From positions 11,471 through 17,928 of the forward strand of contig NZVJ01000098.1 in the NCBI GenBank assembly GCA_002701455.1: 6,458 nt of DNA, given 5' to 3'. This stretch comes from Rhodospirillaceae bacterium (GTDB lineage: Bacteria; Pseudomonadota; Alphaproteobacteria; Thalassobaculales; Thalassobaculaceae). Within the stretch, counting starts at the first letter, position 1. The number at the start of each line of letters is the position of its first letter. A program made the position numbers and the translations under genes. This document shows positions 1 through 5,746 of the stretch, in pieces. Under the pieces are notes generated by a model that saw only the letters and a program-made list of their open reading frames with translations, was not told the DNA's origin and ran no database searches.

Positions 1-411
1 AGGACCGATGAAACCTTGGGTATGTTTGGCGCTAAAGAATTCAGGGCGATGAAGAATAGTGCAGTTTTTGTTATAACTGCGCGTGGAGGCATAGTGAACG
101 AACCTGAACTTGCAAGTGCTCTCGAAAATAATGAAATTCTTGGAGCAGGAGTAGATGTGTTTTGGGAAGAGCCTACGAATCCCGAAAATTGTTTGATGGG
201 GCTAGATAATATTCTTGTTACTCCCCATCACGCAGGAATAACTATAGAAGCAAACAGAAATATGGCGGTTGGTGCAGCGCAGCAGTGGATTACTTTGCTT
301 AGGGGGGGTGTCCCGCCTAGATTAGTTAATCCTGATGTTTGGCCAGACTATCAAGATAGGTTTGAGAGAATACTGGGATTCCGGCCAGCTGATTTATCGT
401 CCAAAAATTAA
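1..411 (+). CDS. D-2-hydroxyacid dehydrogenase, C-terminal part (5' end outside window)
   Basis: The reading frame is open from base 1 to the TAA at 409-411 (136 codons visible), so this is the last 40% or so of a protein that is usually 310-340 residues long. The visible part is the end of the NAD-binding domain of the D-isomer 2-hydroxyacid dehydrogenase family. With the first codon as residue 1, it shows the NxxxFVITARGG segment with catalytic Arg28, the DVFWEEP motif with catalytic Glu57, and TPHHAG with catalytic His76, so the active site looks intact. The tail RLVNPDVWPDY resembles phosphoglycerate dehydrogenase-like and glyoxylate/hydroxypyruvate reductase-like members. Such enzymes interconvert 2-keto acids and D-2-hydroxy acids in the cytoplasm with NAD(P)H. 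The substrate cannot be told from this part. An in-frame TTG at 16 is not a credible start because family similarity continues upstream of it. A 394-base gap separates it from the importer, so co-transcription is uncertain. Confidence 0.9.
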   Translation, partial: RTDETLGMFGAKEFRAMKNSAVFVITARGGIVNEPELASALENNEILGAGVDVFWEEPTNPENCLMGLDNILVTPHHAGITIEANRNMAVGAAQQWITLLRGGVPPRLVNPDVWPDYQDRFERILGFRPADLSSKN

Positions 412-550
412 CGCTAACGTTTCTAAATTAACTTAAATTCTTAAAATGTTTGCAGGCAGCAGAGATTTAATGATTTTTCCGCGATATATCCTAAATATCC
501 GGACATGCTTGGTCTTAGGCTGAGCAACCTATGTTGAGGTCTTTTCAGTT

Positions 551-600
551 TTTATCGGTAATGATAAACAGATCGGTGATATCTAACATCATATTATCAC
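551..600. promoter_or_regulatory. Cluster of short dyads and a direct repeat, possible operator
   Basis: Three overlapping small symmetries lie here. TTTATC (551-556) and GATAAA (563-568) form an inverted repeat around GGTAAT. ATCGGTRAT occurs twice, at 554-562 and 572-580, 18 bases apart. GTGATA (576-581) and TATCAC (595-600) form a second inverted repeat. The density suggests a transcription-factor binding region for the operon starting at 806, but arms of 6 bases in AT-rich DNA arise easily by chance. No regulator family is assigned. Confidence 0.25.
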
Positions 601-695
601 TAACCTGTTTAAACTAGTTTCCTACTCACTTTGAACTTGGAGTTTTGTTAAACTTACTGCCAGTGATCAAGGGTCGCGATATCTAAATGGAGGCT

Positions 696-728
696 ATCGT
701 TAGGCGAACGTCTTTCCGCTCTAACGAT
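696..728 (+). terminator. Hairpin with T-rich tail in the operon leader
   Basis: ATCGTTAG (696-703) pairs perfectly with CTAACGAT (721-728). The stem extends by GCG (704-706) with CGC (717-719) across one bulged T at 720, leaving a loop of about 10 bases. It is followed by TGTTTTATT, so it could act as a weak intrinsic terminator or as a leader attenuator. It ends 77 bases before the ATG at 806 and about 285 bases after the dehydrogenase stop. The stem is only moderately G+C rich and the T tract is interrupted, so terminator activity is not certain. It could equally be a symmetric protein-binding site. Confidence 0.35.
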
Positions 729-805
729 TGTTTTATTGGAAGAAATGGCTTTTGAAGCGTTTTTAAATTGGGGAAAAGTAAGAAAAGCAACAAAGGAAGC
801 AAAAG

Positions 806-1978
806 ATGAAATCAATTTTACGCGCCTCAGTTGCGGCAGCCTTTATCCTAGCCGCAGGGGCAAACACAGTTATTTCAGAAGTTAAAATAGGGGTTCTATA
901 TCCGATCGCCGGAACAGGCGCTGTTTATGGTACTCCTGCTATGCATGGTCACAATATGGCAGTTGATGAAGTCAACGCTGCAGGTGGTATAATGGGGCAG
1001 AAGGTCGTCACATTCGCAAGAGACACAAAATTAAACCCAGCCGCAGCCGCAGCCGCAGCGAAAGAATTGATTACCAAAGAAGATGTGGATGTACTGGTTG
1101 GAGGTTTAAGCTCGGCAGTGGGTTTAGCTATTTCAGAGGTTGCGAGGCAGGAAGGCGTTGTCTATATCGCCACTATTCCTAAAACCATTCAAATGACGAC
1201 CAATAAGTTGCATAAGTACGTATTCCGTACTTCCTCACATACGGACTTTGAGGGTGATGCGATTGCTCAAATAGTAAAAAAACTAGGGAAAAAATCGATC
1301 TGTGATATCCAGCTTGATTATGCATACGGGCATGACCTTGCAGCCGGAATTGAGAAGGGCCTAGCGCGGCATGCACCCAACGTTAAAAAGTTAATTGATT
1401 TACGGTCAAAACTTGGTGCGACGGACTACAACGCGCAGATAACGCAAATTTTGGGAAGTGGATGCGAAGTAGTTACAAGTGGTCTCTGGGGATCTCATTT
1501 TGTAAATTTTGCTCAACAAGCTAAACCTTTTGGACTTTTCGACCGTGTTACCTATGTTTCTGGCGGAGAAATAGCAAGCCACGAAATAGCAGGTAAAATG
1601 GGAAAAGACTATCCAGATAATGTGATTTCGAACACGTATGAACTTTGGTACGATCACAGCTTTCCAGGACATAAAAAATTCCAGGCAGATTTGGCCAAGA
1701 GATCTGGAAAAAAAGAAACAGCAATGTGGCCAGTCCTTGCCTATATCGGTGTTAAGTTTATTGAAGCAGCAGGCAACAAGGCGGGCTCCATGGATGCTGA
1801 CAAATTTGCTGCGGCACTTGAGGGTATGACAATTAAAACCCCTGTAGGTGATCGCACAATTGATCCCAAGACGCATCAGGCTAACACGGGTCAGTTCTGG
1901 GGTCCTATGGTAAAGAAAAGTGGTGTTGATTATAGGGTGATGAGTCCAGTTACTTTTTATCCAGCAAAACTTGATTAA
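806..1978 (+). CDS. Periplasmic substrate-binding protein of a branched-chain amino acid type ABC importer
   Basis: A complete 390-residue protein of the type I periplasmic binding protein class (Peripla_BP_6, LivK/UrtA/AmiC-like). It captures a solute in the periplasm and delivers it to the permease pair encoded downstream. Residues 1-24 form a Sec-type signal peptide: a basic start (MKSILR), then a hydrophobic stretch rich in Ala, with cleavage likely near TVIS/EVKIG. There is no lipobox cysteine. The mature N-terminus EVKIGVLYPIAGTGAVYG, followed by a helix with AVDEVNAAGGI, is typical of the family, as are DTKLNP at 73-78 before an alanine-rich helix, the LVGGLSS strand and the DYAYGHD segment that starts the second lobe. 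The ATG is chosen because AAGGAAG lies at a good distance upstream and the signal peptide begins directly there. The ligand is unknown: amino acids, amides, urea and aromatic acids are all used by relatives. An Ala tract at residues 79-85 is encoded by a hexamer repeat. Confidence 0.93.
   Translation: MKSILRASVAAAFILAAGANTVISEVKIGVLYPIAGTGAVYGTPAMHGHNMAVDEVNAAGGIMGQKVVTFARDTKLNPAAAAAAAKELITKEDVDVLVGGLSSAVGLAISEVARQEGVVYIATIPKTIQMTTNKLHKYVFRTSSHTDFEGDAIAQIVKKLGKKSICDIQLDYAYGHDLAAGIEKGLARHAPNVKKLIDLRSKLGATDYNAQITQILGSGCEVVTSGLWGSHFVNFAQQAKPFGLFDRVTYVSGGEIASHEIAGKMGKDYPDNVISNTYELWYDHSFPGHKKFQADLAKRSGKKETAMWPVLAYIGVKFIEAAGNKAGSMDADKFAAALEGMTIKTPVGDRTIDPKTHQANTGQFWGPMVKKSGVDYRVMSPVTFYPAKLD
1038..1059 (+). 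repeat. CAGCCG tandem hexamer repeat inside the binding-protein gene
   Basis: CAGCCG is repeated three times (1038-1055) plus CAGC. It encodes part of Pro78 and the alternating GCC/GCA codons of a seven-alanine run (residues 79-85). A six-base unit keeps the frame if copy number changes. Relatives also have an Ala-rich helix here, so it may reflect codon choice rather than slippage. Confidence 0.7.
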
Positions 1979-1994
1979 TCAGAAAAATCCATCC

Positions 1995-2018
1995 GACCCC
2001 TGCTGAAAGGCAGGGGTC
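1995..2018 (+). promoter_or_regulatory. Strong intercistronic hairpin between binding-protein and permease genes
   Basis: GACCCCTGC (1995-2003) pairs perfectly with GCAGGGGTC (2010-2018). The loop TGAAAG can close with a U-G pair to leave a GAAA tetraloop, a GNRA-type stable fold. It lies in the 69-base gap after the binding-protein stop. The sequence after it (ATTTCATG) lacks a real T tract, so complete termination is unlikely. Hairpins at this place in binding-protein-dependent importers typically protect the upstream message from 3' exonucleases or cause partial termination, giving more binding protein than membrane components. That role is inferred here. Confidence 0.7.
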
Positions 2019-2047
2019 ATTTCATGAAATAGAAGAGGGATAATCAA

Positions 2048-2944
2048 ATGGACATGTTGCTGTCCAGCCCATCGTTTGCTTTTATTCAAGTGCTCAACTC
2101 GATCTCCTTGGGTATGAATTTGTTTATAATAGCCGCTGGGTTGTCACTCATTTTCGGTGTTTTGCGAGTAATAAATTTCGCGCACGGCGTCTTTTATATG
2201 TTCGGTGCATACATAATGTATTCGGTGACAAAAGAGTTTCATATGAATTTCTTTTGGGGCGTTATAGCGGCGGCTATAGGCCTTGCAGTCATCGCCGTAT
2301 TAATCGAGCGGGGTTTATTTCAGTGGCTTTACGATAAAGAGCATTTAATGCAGTTATTGTTGACATTTGCCATTGTTCTAATAATGGGTGACTTAGCAAA
2401 AATAATCTGGGGCACTGACCAGCTAAGTGTGTCGTATCCGGAAAGTTTAAGTGGAGCCACTAACCTTGGTTTTACATTTTATCCATCATATAGATTGATG
2501 TTATGTATTGTCGGTCCGCTTATTTTCTTGGGGCTTTGGTTTTTAATAGAAAAGACCCGCTGGGGCAGACTAACAAGAGCAGCCACTCAGGATATGGAAA
2601 TGTTGGCGGCCTTGGGCGTCAATGTGCCGGTTATATATGTAACAATTTTTCTTATTGGATCTGCTTTAGCTGGAGTAGGAGGGTCATTAGCTGCGCCTAT
2701 TAACAGTCCTACCCCTGGTATGGATGCTACGATTATAGTGGAGTGTTTTGTGATAGTCATAATTGGGGGATTAGGCTCCTTATGGGGAAGTTTCGTAGGA
2801 GCACTCATTTATGGTTTCGTTTTTAACTTTGGGTCTGTAATTGTTCCTAACTGGCAGGATGTTTTTGCATTCTTGTTATTGATGGCTGTACTTTTAATTA
2901 GACCCTGGGGCCTTTTCGGTAAACCCGAGCGGGAGGGGCACTAG
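2048..2944 (+). CDS. livH: LivH-type membrane permease subunit of the ABC importer
   Basis: A complete 298-residue integral inner-membrane protein of the BPD_transp_2 family, close to the usual LivH length. It forms half of the translocation channel together with the LivM-type protein. Hydrophobic segments alternate along the whole chain, about eight in all, starting near residues 15-37. Family landmarks are GLSLIFGVLRVINFAHG (31-47), the cytoplasmic coupling segment TRWGRLTRAATQDMEMLAALGVNV-like at 170-193 that contacts the ATPases, and IGGLGSLWGSFVGA at 239-252. GAGGGA at 2035-2040 lies 7 bases before the ATG. A second ATG two codons in is possible but less well spaced. The symbol denotes family membership only. 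The solute need not be leucine, isoleucine or valine. Confidence 0.92.
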   Translation: MDMLLSSPSFAFIQVLNSISLGMNLFIIAAGLSLIFGVLRVINFAHGVFYMFGAYIMYSVTKEFHMNFFWGVIAAAIGLAVIAVLIERGLFQWLYDKEHLMQLLLTFAIVLIMGDLAKIIWGTDQLSVSYPESLSGATNLGFTFYPSYRLMLCIVGPLIFLGLWFLIEKTRWGRLTRAATQDMEMLAALGVNVPVIYVTIFLIGSALAGVGGSLAAPINSPTPGMDATIIVECFVIVIIGGLGSLWGSFVGALIYGFVFNFGSVIVPNWQDVFAFLLLMAVLLIRPWGLFGKPEREGH

Positions 2945-2946
2945 CA

Positions 2947-3894
2947 ATGTCCTGGAATATTTCCCGAGGTGTTTTAATAACTTGCCTGGTTCTATTTGGT
3001 CTATTGGTATTCGTGCCTTTAACGGGTTCAAAATATCTAATAGACCTCTCAACAGAAATTATGGTTTATGCCCTTTTTGCTCTGAGTTTAAATGTTATCA
3101 TTGGATTTTCGGGCAATGTATCATTTGGCCATGCGGCTTACTTTGCTATAGGTGGTTATGCGAATGCAATCCTCTTAACAACCTACGGGTGGCCACTGAT
3201 TTTCGCATTTCCCGCCGCAATTATTTTATCCGCTCTTGCAGCAGCATTCGTAGCTTATTTTTGTACACGGCTTACCGATATTTATTTCGCAATGTTAACG
3301 CTGGCATTTTCCATGCTGGTTTGGGCAATTGCATTTAAATGGCGTTCTGTGACTGGGGGTGATGATGGCTTCGTTGGAGTTACTGTACCTAGTTTCATAG
3401 ATGGCCGTGTACCATTTTTTTACTTCACGCTTATAATCGTAACAGCGAGTATCATTATTCTTTGGCTTATATGTCACTCCGCTTTTGGGCAAACCCTCAT
3501 AGCAGTAAGAGAAAACTTAACTCGAGCAGGCTTTATCGGTGTTAATACGAGAATGATGAGAGGGATAGCCTTTGTAATTGCCGGGGCATTTGCAGGCGTA
3601 GCAGGCGCTATCTTCGCTATGTACAACCGAGGTGTTTATACTGAGTCAGCTTTTTGGGCAGAGTCAGCGCAAGTTTTGATCATGACGTTACTGGGGGGTA
3701 TGTACTCGTTTTTTGGTCCCGCTATAGGAGCAGCTACGCTATATATTCTTGAAAGGTTCGCCAATGAATATACAGAATATTGGCCCACGGTTCTTGGTTT
3801 AATTCTCCTAGTCATCGTACTAGTCCTGCCAGAAGGTCTAGTCGGACTTGCTAAGCGTCTAAAGGAAAGGCTTTTTCTGGGAGGTGGACAATGA
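2947..3894 (+). CDS. livM: LivM-type membrane permease subunit of the ABC importer
   Basis: A complete 315-residue inner-membrane protein, the second channel half. It starts two bases after the LivH stop, with GGGAGGGG at 2931-2938 inside the end of that gene as ribosome binding site. The diagnostic LivM segment ALSLNVIIGFSGNVSFGHAA is at 45-64, and a loop TGGDDG at 136-141 corresponds to the TGGxDG motif of the family. The coupling segment SAFGQTLIAVRENLTRAGFIGVN spans 178-200, and LLGGMYSFFGPAIGA lies at 248-262. The length is normal for a LivM without the extra N-terminal domain found in E. coli LivM, and there is no fused ATPase, unlike some actinobacterial and proteobacterial LivM-LivG fusions. 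The TGA stop overlaps the next ATG (ATGA), which implies translational coupling. Confidence 0.92.
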   Translation: MSWNISRGVLITCLVLFGLLVFVPLTGSKYLIDLSTEIMVYALFALSLNVIIGFSGNVSFGHAAYFAIGGYANAILLTTYGWPLIFAFPAAIILSALAAAFVAYFCTRLTDIYFAMLTLAFSMLVWAIAFKWRSVTGGDDGFVGVTVPSFIDGRVPFFYFTLIIVTASIIILWLICHSAFGQTLIAVRENLTRAGFIGVNTRMMRGIAFVIAGAFAGVAGAIFAMYNRGVYTESAFWAESAQVLIMTLLGGMYSFFGPAIGAATLYILERFANEYTEYWPTVLGLILLVIVLVLPEGLVGLAKRLKERLFLGGGQ

Positions 3895-4646
3895 GTGTTT
3901 TGGAAACGAGGGACCTAACAATAGATTTTGGCGGTTTTGTAGCCATTAATAACGTGGAATTCTCTCTCGAGAACCGAGAGAAACACGCCATAATCGGACC
4001 TAATGGCGCCGGAAAGACCACTTTTTTTAACCTGATAACAGGTCACTTGGTGCCTACTAAGGGAAGTGTGAAATTTAAGGACGATATAATTACTGGATTA
4101 GCACCCCATAAAATAGTTAAGAGAGGGTTGGCTAGGTCTTTTCAAAGAATTAATATTTTTCCAAAAATGACCGTATTTGAAAATATTCAAACGTCGCTGA
4201 TAGCCAGAGATAACAAGCACTTTAATTTTTTTTCGTCGGGGAGTGCTCAGAACCGCGAGGATACAATAGAACTGTTGGAACTTGTTGGGCTCGAGAGTGA
4301 AAAAGCAGAAATTGCAGGGGAACTATCTTATGGAAAGCAAAAGCAACTTGAGTTAGCGATTGCTCTGGCGGAAAATCCTAGTGTATTGCTTCTTGATGAA
4401 CCGACTGCAGGAATGTCGCCACAGGAGACAAAGGTAGCAATTAAGTTAGTAGACGAAATCACTAAATTGCGAGGTTTGACACTCTTGTTTACTGAACACG
4501 ATATGAGTGTTGTGTTTGGAATAGCAGACCGTATTTCAGTACTGCATCACGGTGAAATTATTGCTTCGGGGACACCCGAAAATGTGCGCTCGGATCCGGA
4601 AGTAAGACGCGTTTATCTCGGGGAGGCCGATGATGCCACAACTTGA
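3891..4646 (+). CDS. livG: LivG-type ABC ATPase
   Basis: A complete 251-residue cytoplasmic ATPase that powers the importer as one half of a LivG/LivF heterodimer. Walker A GPNGAGKTT is at 36-44, the Q-loop glutamine is Gln85 within RSFQ, and the signature is LSYGKQ at 145-150. Walker B VLLLDE is at 165-170 with catalytic Glu170, and the switch histidine is His203 in TEHDM. All catalytic parts are present. LSYGKQ instead of LSGGQ, and the insertion after the Q-loop (RINIFPKMTVFENIQ), are normal for LivG. The C-terminal segment after about residue 210 (GEIIASGTPENVRSDPEVRRVYLGE) is the LivG tail. The start overlaps the LivM stop by four bases, preceded by GGGAGGTGG at 3879-3887. Confidence 0.94.
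   Translation: MSVLETRDLTIDFGGFVAINNVEFSLENREKHAIIGPNGAGKTTFFNLITGHLVPTKGSVKFKDDIITGLAPHKIVKRGLARSFQRINIFPKMTVFENIQTSLIARDNKHFNFFSSGSAQNREDTIELLELVGLESEKAEIAGELSYGKQKQLELAIALAENPSVLLLDEPTAGMSPQETKVAIKLVDEITKLRGLTLLFTEHDMSVVFGIADRISVLHHGEIIASGTPENVRSDPEVRRVYLGEADDATT
4620..4626 (+). promoter_or_regulatory. Ribosome binding site that decides the LivF start
   Basis: GGGGAGG lies inside the LivG coding end. Two consecutive ATG codons follow at 4630 and 4633. The gap to the first is only 3 bases and to the second 6 bases, so the second is the better placed initiation codon. Confidence 0.6.
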
Positions 4647-5337
4647 AGTTGACTCTATCCATACTTCATATGGTCTTAGCCAAGTACTTTTTGGCATCAG
4701 TCTTAAAGTGGAGCCAGGGGAAATTGTATCCCTTATAGGTCGCAATGGTGTCGGAAAGACGACAACTATGCGCTCTATTATAGGTTTAACGCCAGCTTCT
4801 TCTGGGAAAATTATTTTTGAGGGAAGAGATATCACCAATCTTCCTACCTTTAAGATTTCCAGGATGGGGCTTGGATTTGTTCCTGAGGAGCGAAGAATTT
4901 TTCCTCAGTTAACCGTATGGGAAAATCTAGATATAGCTCGAAGACCAGCGGTCAATGGAGACGGCTGGGATGAAGAACGTGTCTTCACTCTGTTCCCTGA
5001 CCTTAAGGATATACAAGGAAGGGCTGGGGGTGTGTTAAGCGGTGGACAACAGCAAATGCTGACCATCGCTCGAAGCTTAATGAATAATCCAAGAATTCTA
5101 TTACTCGACGAGCCGTCTGAAGGCTTAGCTCCAAAAGTTGTTGAGGACTTAAGGGCACAGGTAAAATTATTGAAAGAGTCTGGCTTGTCTATTGTTCTAG
5201 CCGAGCAAAATTTGAACTTTGTTTTATATCTCAGTGACTATTGCCATATATTAGAAAAAGGCGAGATAAAATTTTCGGGAAAACCGCAAGAACTGAGAGC
5301 TCAGCCCGAAGTTCTTGAGCAATACTTGACATTGTAA
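4633..5337 (+). CDS. livF: LivF-type ABC ATPase
   Basis: A complete 234-residue cytoplasmic ATPase (235 if the adjacent ATG at 4630 is used), partner of the LivG-type protein. Walker A GRNGVGKTT is at 36-44, the signature LSGGQQQ at 135-141, Walker B ILLLDE at 155-160, followed by PSEGLAP. The Q-loop position carries Glu85 (VPEERRIFPQLTV) and the switch position carries Gln192 (LAEQN). Both substitutions are the rule in LivF proteins and separate them from LivG, so they are not signs of decay. The gene overlaps the LivG end by 14 bases, in a different frame, which implies coupled translation. It ends the importer operon as it now stands. No convincing terminator follows: 5372-5384 has only a 5-bp stem (CTCTT/AAGAG). 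Confidence 0.94.
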   Translation: MPQLEVDSIHTSYGLSQVLFGISLKVEPGEIVSLIGRNGVGKTTTMRSIIGLTPASSGKIIFEGRDITNLPTFKISRMGLGFVPEERRIFPQLTVWENLDIARRPAVNGDGWDEERVFTLFPDLKDIQGRAGGVLSGGQQQMLTIARSLMNNPRILLLDEPSEGLAPKVVEDLRAQVKLLKESGLSIVLAEQNLNFVLYLSDYCHILEKGEIKFSGKPQELRAQPEVLEQYLTL

Positions 5338-5489
5338 GGCTCCGCAAACTCGGATCAGTCAACAAAACGGCCTCTTTGGAAGAGTGTCTCATAATTTTCT
5401 ATGATTATCCCTTGCATCAACTCTTCTGCTGAATACAGTTATTTATATCTGTTGCGGGTTCGTAATTTTTTAATAAATGAAGGTGTCAA
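5338..5489. other. Spacer between the importer and the hydantoinase remnant
   Basis: This AT-rich stretch has no gene. TTGCAT (5412-5417) and TACAGT (5434-5439), 16 bases apart, are a weak promoter-like pair pointing at the remnant gene. GAAGGTG at 5479-5485 is its ribosome binding site. One copy of TCTCATA (5387-5393) matches the repeat found beyond the remnant. Confidence 0.35.
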
Positions 5490-5558
5490 GTGCCGGGCAA
5501 TAAATGGAAGATTGGAGTAGATGTTGGGGGTACCTTCACCAACATCAGCTATTTCTAA
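5490..5558 (+). pseudogene. Truncated 5' end of a hydantoinase A / 5-oxoprolinase (HyuA-like) gene
   Basis: GAAGGTG at 5479-5485 is followed by GTG at 5490 and 22 codons before TAA at 5556-5558. The peptide begins MPGNKWKIGVDVGGTFTN. The IGVDVGGTFT(D/N) stretch is the N-terminal phosphate-binding motif of the Hydantoinase_A N-terminal domain, found in N-methylhydantoinase A, 5-oxoprolinase and acetone carboxylase beta subunits, and it normally begins within a few residues of the start, as here. An in-frame TGA at 5478-5480 excludes a longer N-terminus. Intact HyuA proteins are roughly 680-720 residues, so nearly everything is missing. Nothing downstream resumes the similarity in any frame. 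HyuA/HyuB genes often neighbour Liv-type importers in proteobacteria, which fits a gene lost from the end of this operon. A functional 22-residue peptide is less likely. Confidence 0.75.
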
Positions 5559-5561
5559 AAC

Positions 5562-5592
5562 ACTCTCATAGCTTTTCATAAACTCTCATAGC
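5562..5592. repeat. Ten-base phased TCTCATA repeats
   Basis: ACTCTCATAGC occurs at 5562-5572 and 5582-5592, exactly 20 bases apart, with a near copy CTTTTCATAA between them, giving a 10-base period. Further TCTCATA copies lie at 5658-5664 and 5387-5393, and TTCTCAA at 5667-5673. Equal spacing of one helical turn suggests a protein-binding array, for example recombinase arm sites, but this is inference. Confidence 0.6.
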
Positions 5593-5679
5593 CTATTAAG
5601 TGTCTGATATCAGTACATAAATTGATATGGACTGCTTTCTCACTGGTTATTATACATTCTCATACGTTCTCAATTATTT

Positions 5680-5704
5680 TGACAATTTGTACAAGGATTT
5701 GTCA
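5680..5704. repeat. Nested inverted repeat
   Basis: TGACAA (5680-5685) and TTGTCA (5699-5704) enclose the perfect palindrome TTGTACAA (5687-5694). It lies 42 bases beyond the caspase-like gene's stop codon. It lacks a G+C-rich stem, so it is a poor intrinsic terminator for that gene. A recombination or repressor site is possible. Confidence 0.4.
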
Positions 5705-5746
5705 CGAGCGATTATAATTGTGCCTGTTGTGAACCGCGCCGTTTGT

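Larger units (their letters stand above)
412..805. other. Intergenic region upstream of the importer operon
   Basis: This 394-base AT-rich stretch contains no supportable gene. It must carry the promoter of the binding-protein gene, but I could not find a convincing -35/-10 pair. TTGAAC at 631-636 lacks a good -10 at 16-18 bases. It does hold a cluster of short inverted and direct repeats at 551-600, a hairpin at 696-728, and the 9-base direct repeat GATATCTAA at 578-586 and 678-686, exactly 100 bases apart. No clear terminator follows the dehydrogenase stop codon directly. Confidence 0.6.
5559..5746. other. AT-rich junction between the broken operon and the caspase-like gene
   Basis: No gene is supported in these 188 bases. 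They contain the phased TCTCATA repeats (5562-5592 and again near 5658), the palindrome CTGATATCAG at 5604-5613 and the nested dyad at 5680-5704. The left edge abuts the point where hydantoinase similarity ends. The right edge is the 3' end of the opposite-strand caspase-like gene. No transposase fragment, tRNA end or integrase was recognised. Confidence 0.5.

Noticed and set aside
687..755. 22-codon open frame across the leader hairpin
   Set aside because: No Shine-Dalgarno sequence upstream and no run of regulatory codons that would mark an attenuator peptide.
745..885. 46-codon open frame starting MAFEAFLNWGKVRKATKEAK that overlaps the binding-protein start in another frame
   Set aside because: The possible ribosome site GGAAG is only 2 bases from its ATG, it runs into the signal-peptide coding region, and its second half looks non-coding. 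A leader peptide cannot be excluded but is unsupported.
1406..1876. 156-codon open frame on the minus strand
   Set aside because: It is fully antisense to the well-supported binding-protein gene, and its translation is rich in Cys, His and Phe with no family resemblance, which is typical of a shadow frame.
4633..5337. Glu at the Q-loop and Gln at the switch-histidine position of the LivF-type ATPase as signs of a dead ATPase
   Set aside because: Both substitutions are usual in LivF family members, so they support the assignment and do not indicate loss of function.
5562..5673. Phased repeats as a CRISPR array
   Set aside because: The units are 7-11 bases with 10-base spacing and no unique spacers of 30 bases or more, and no cas gene is present.
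5679..5718. Perfect TTGACA (5679-5684) and perfect TATAAT (5713-5718) on the plus strand
   Set aside because: The spacing is 28 bases, far outside the 16-18 needed for a sigma-70 promoter, and it would point into the 3' end of the opposite-strand caspase-like gene.
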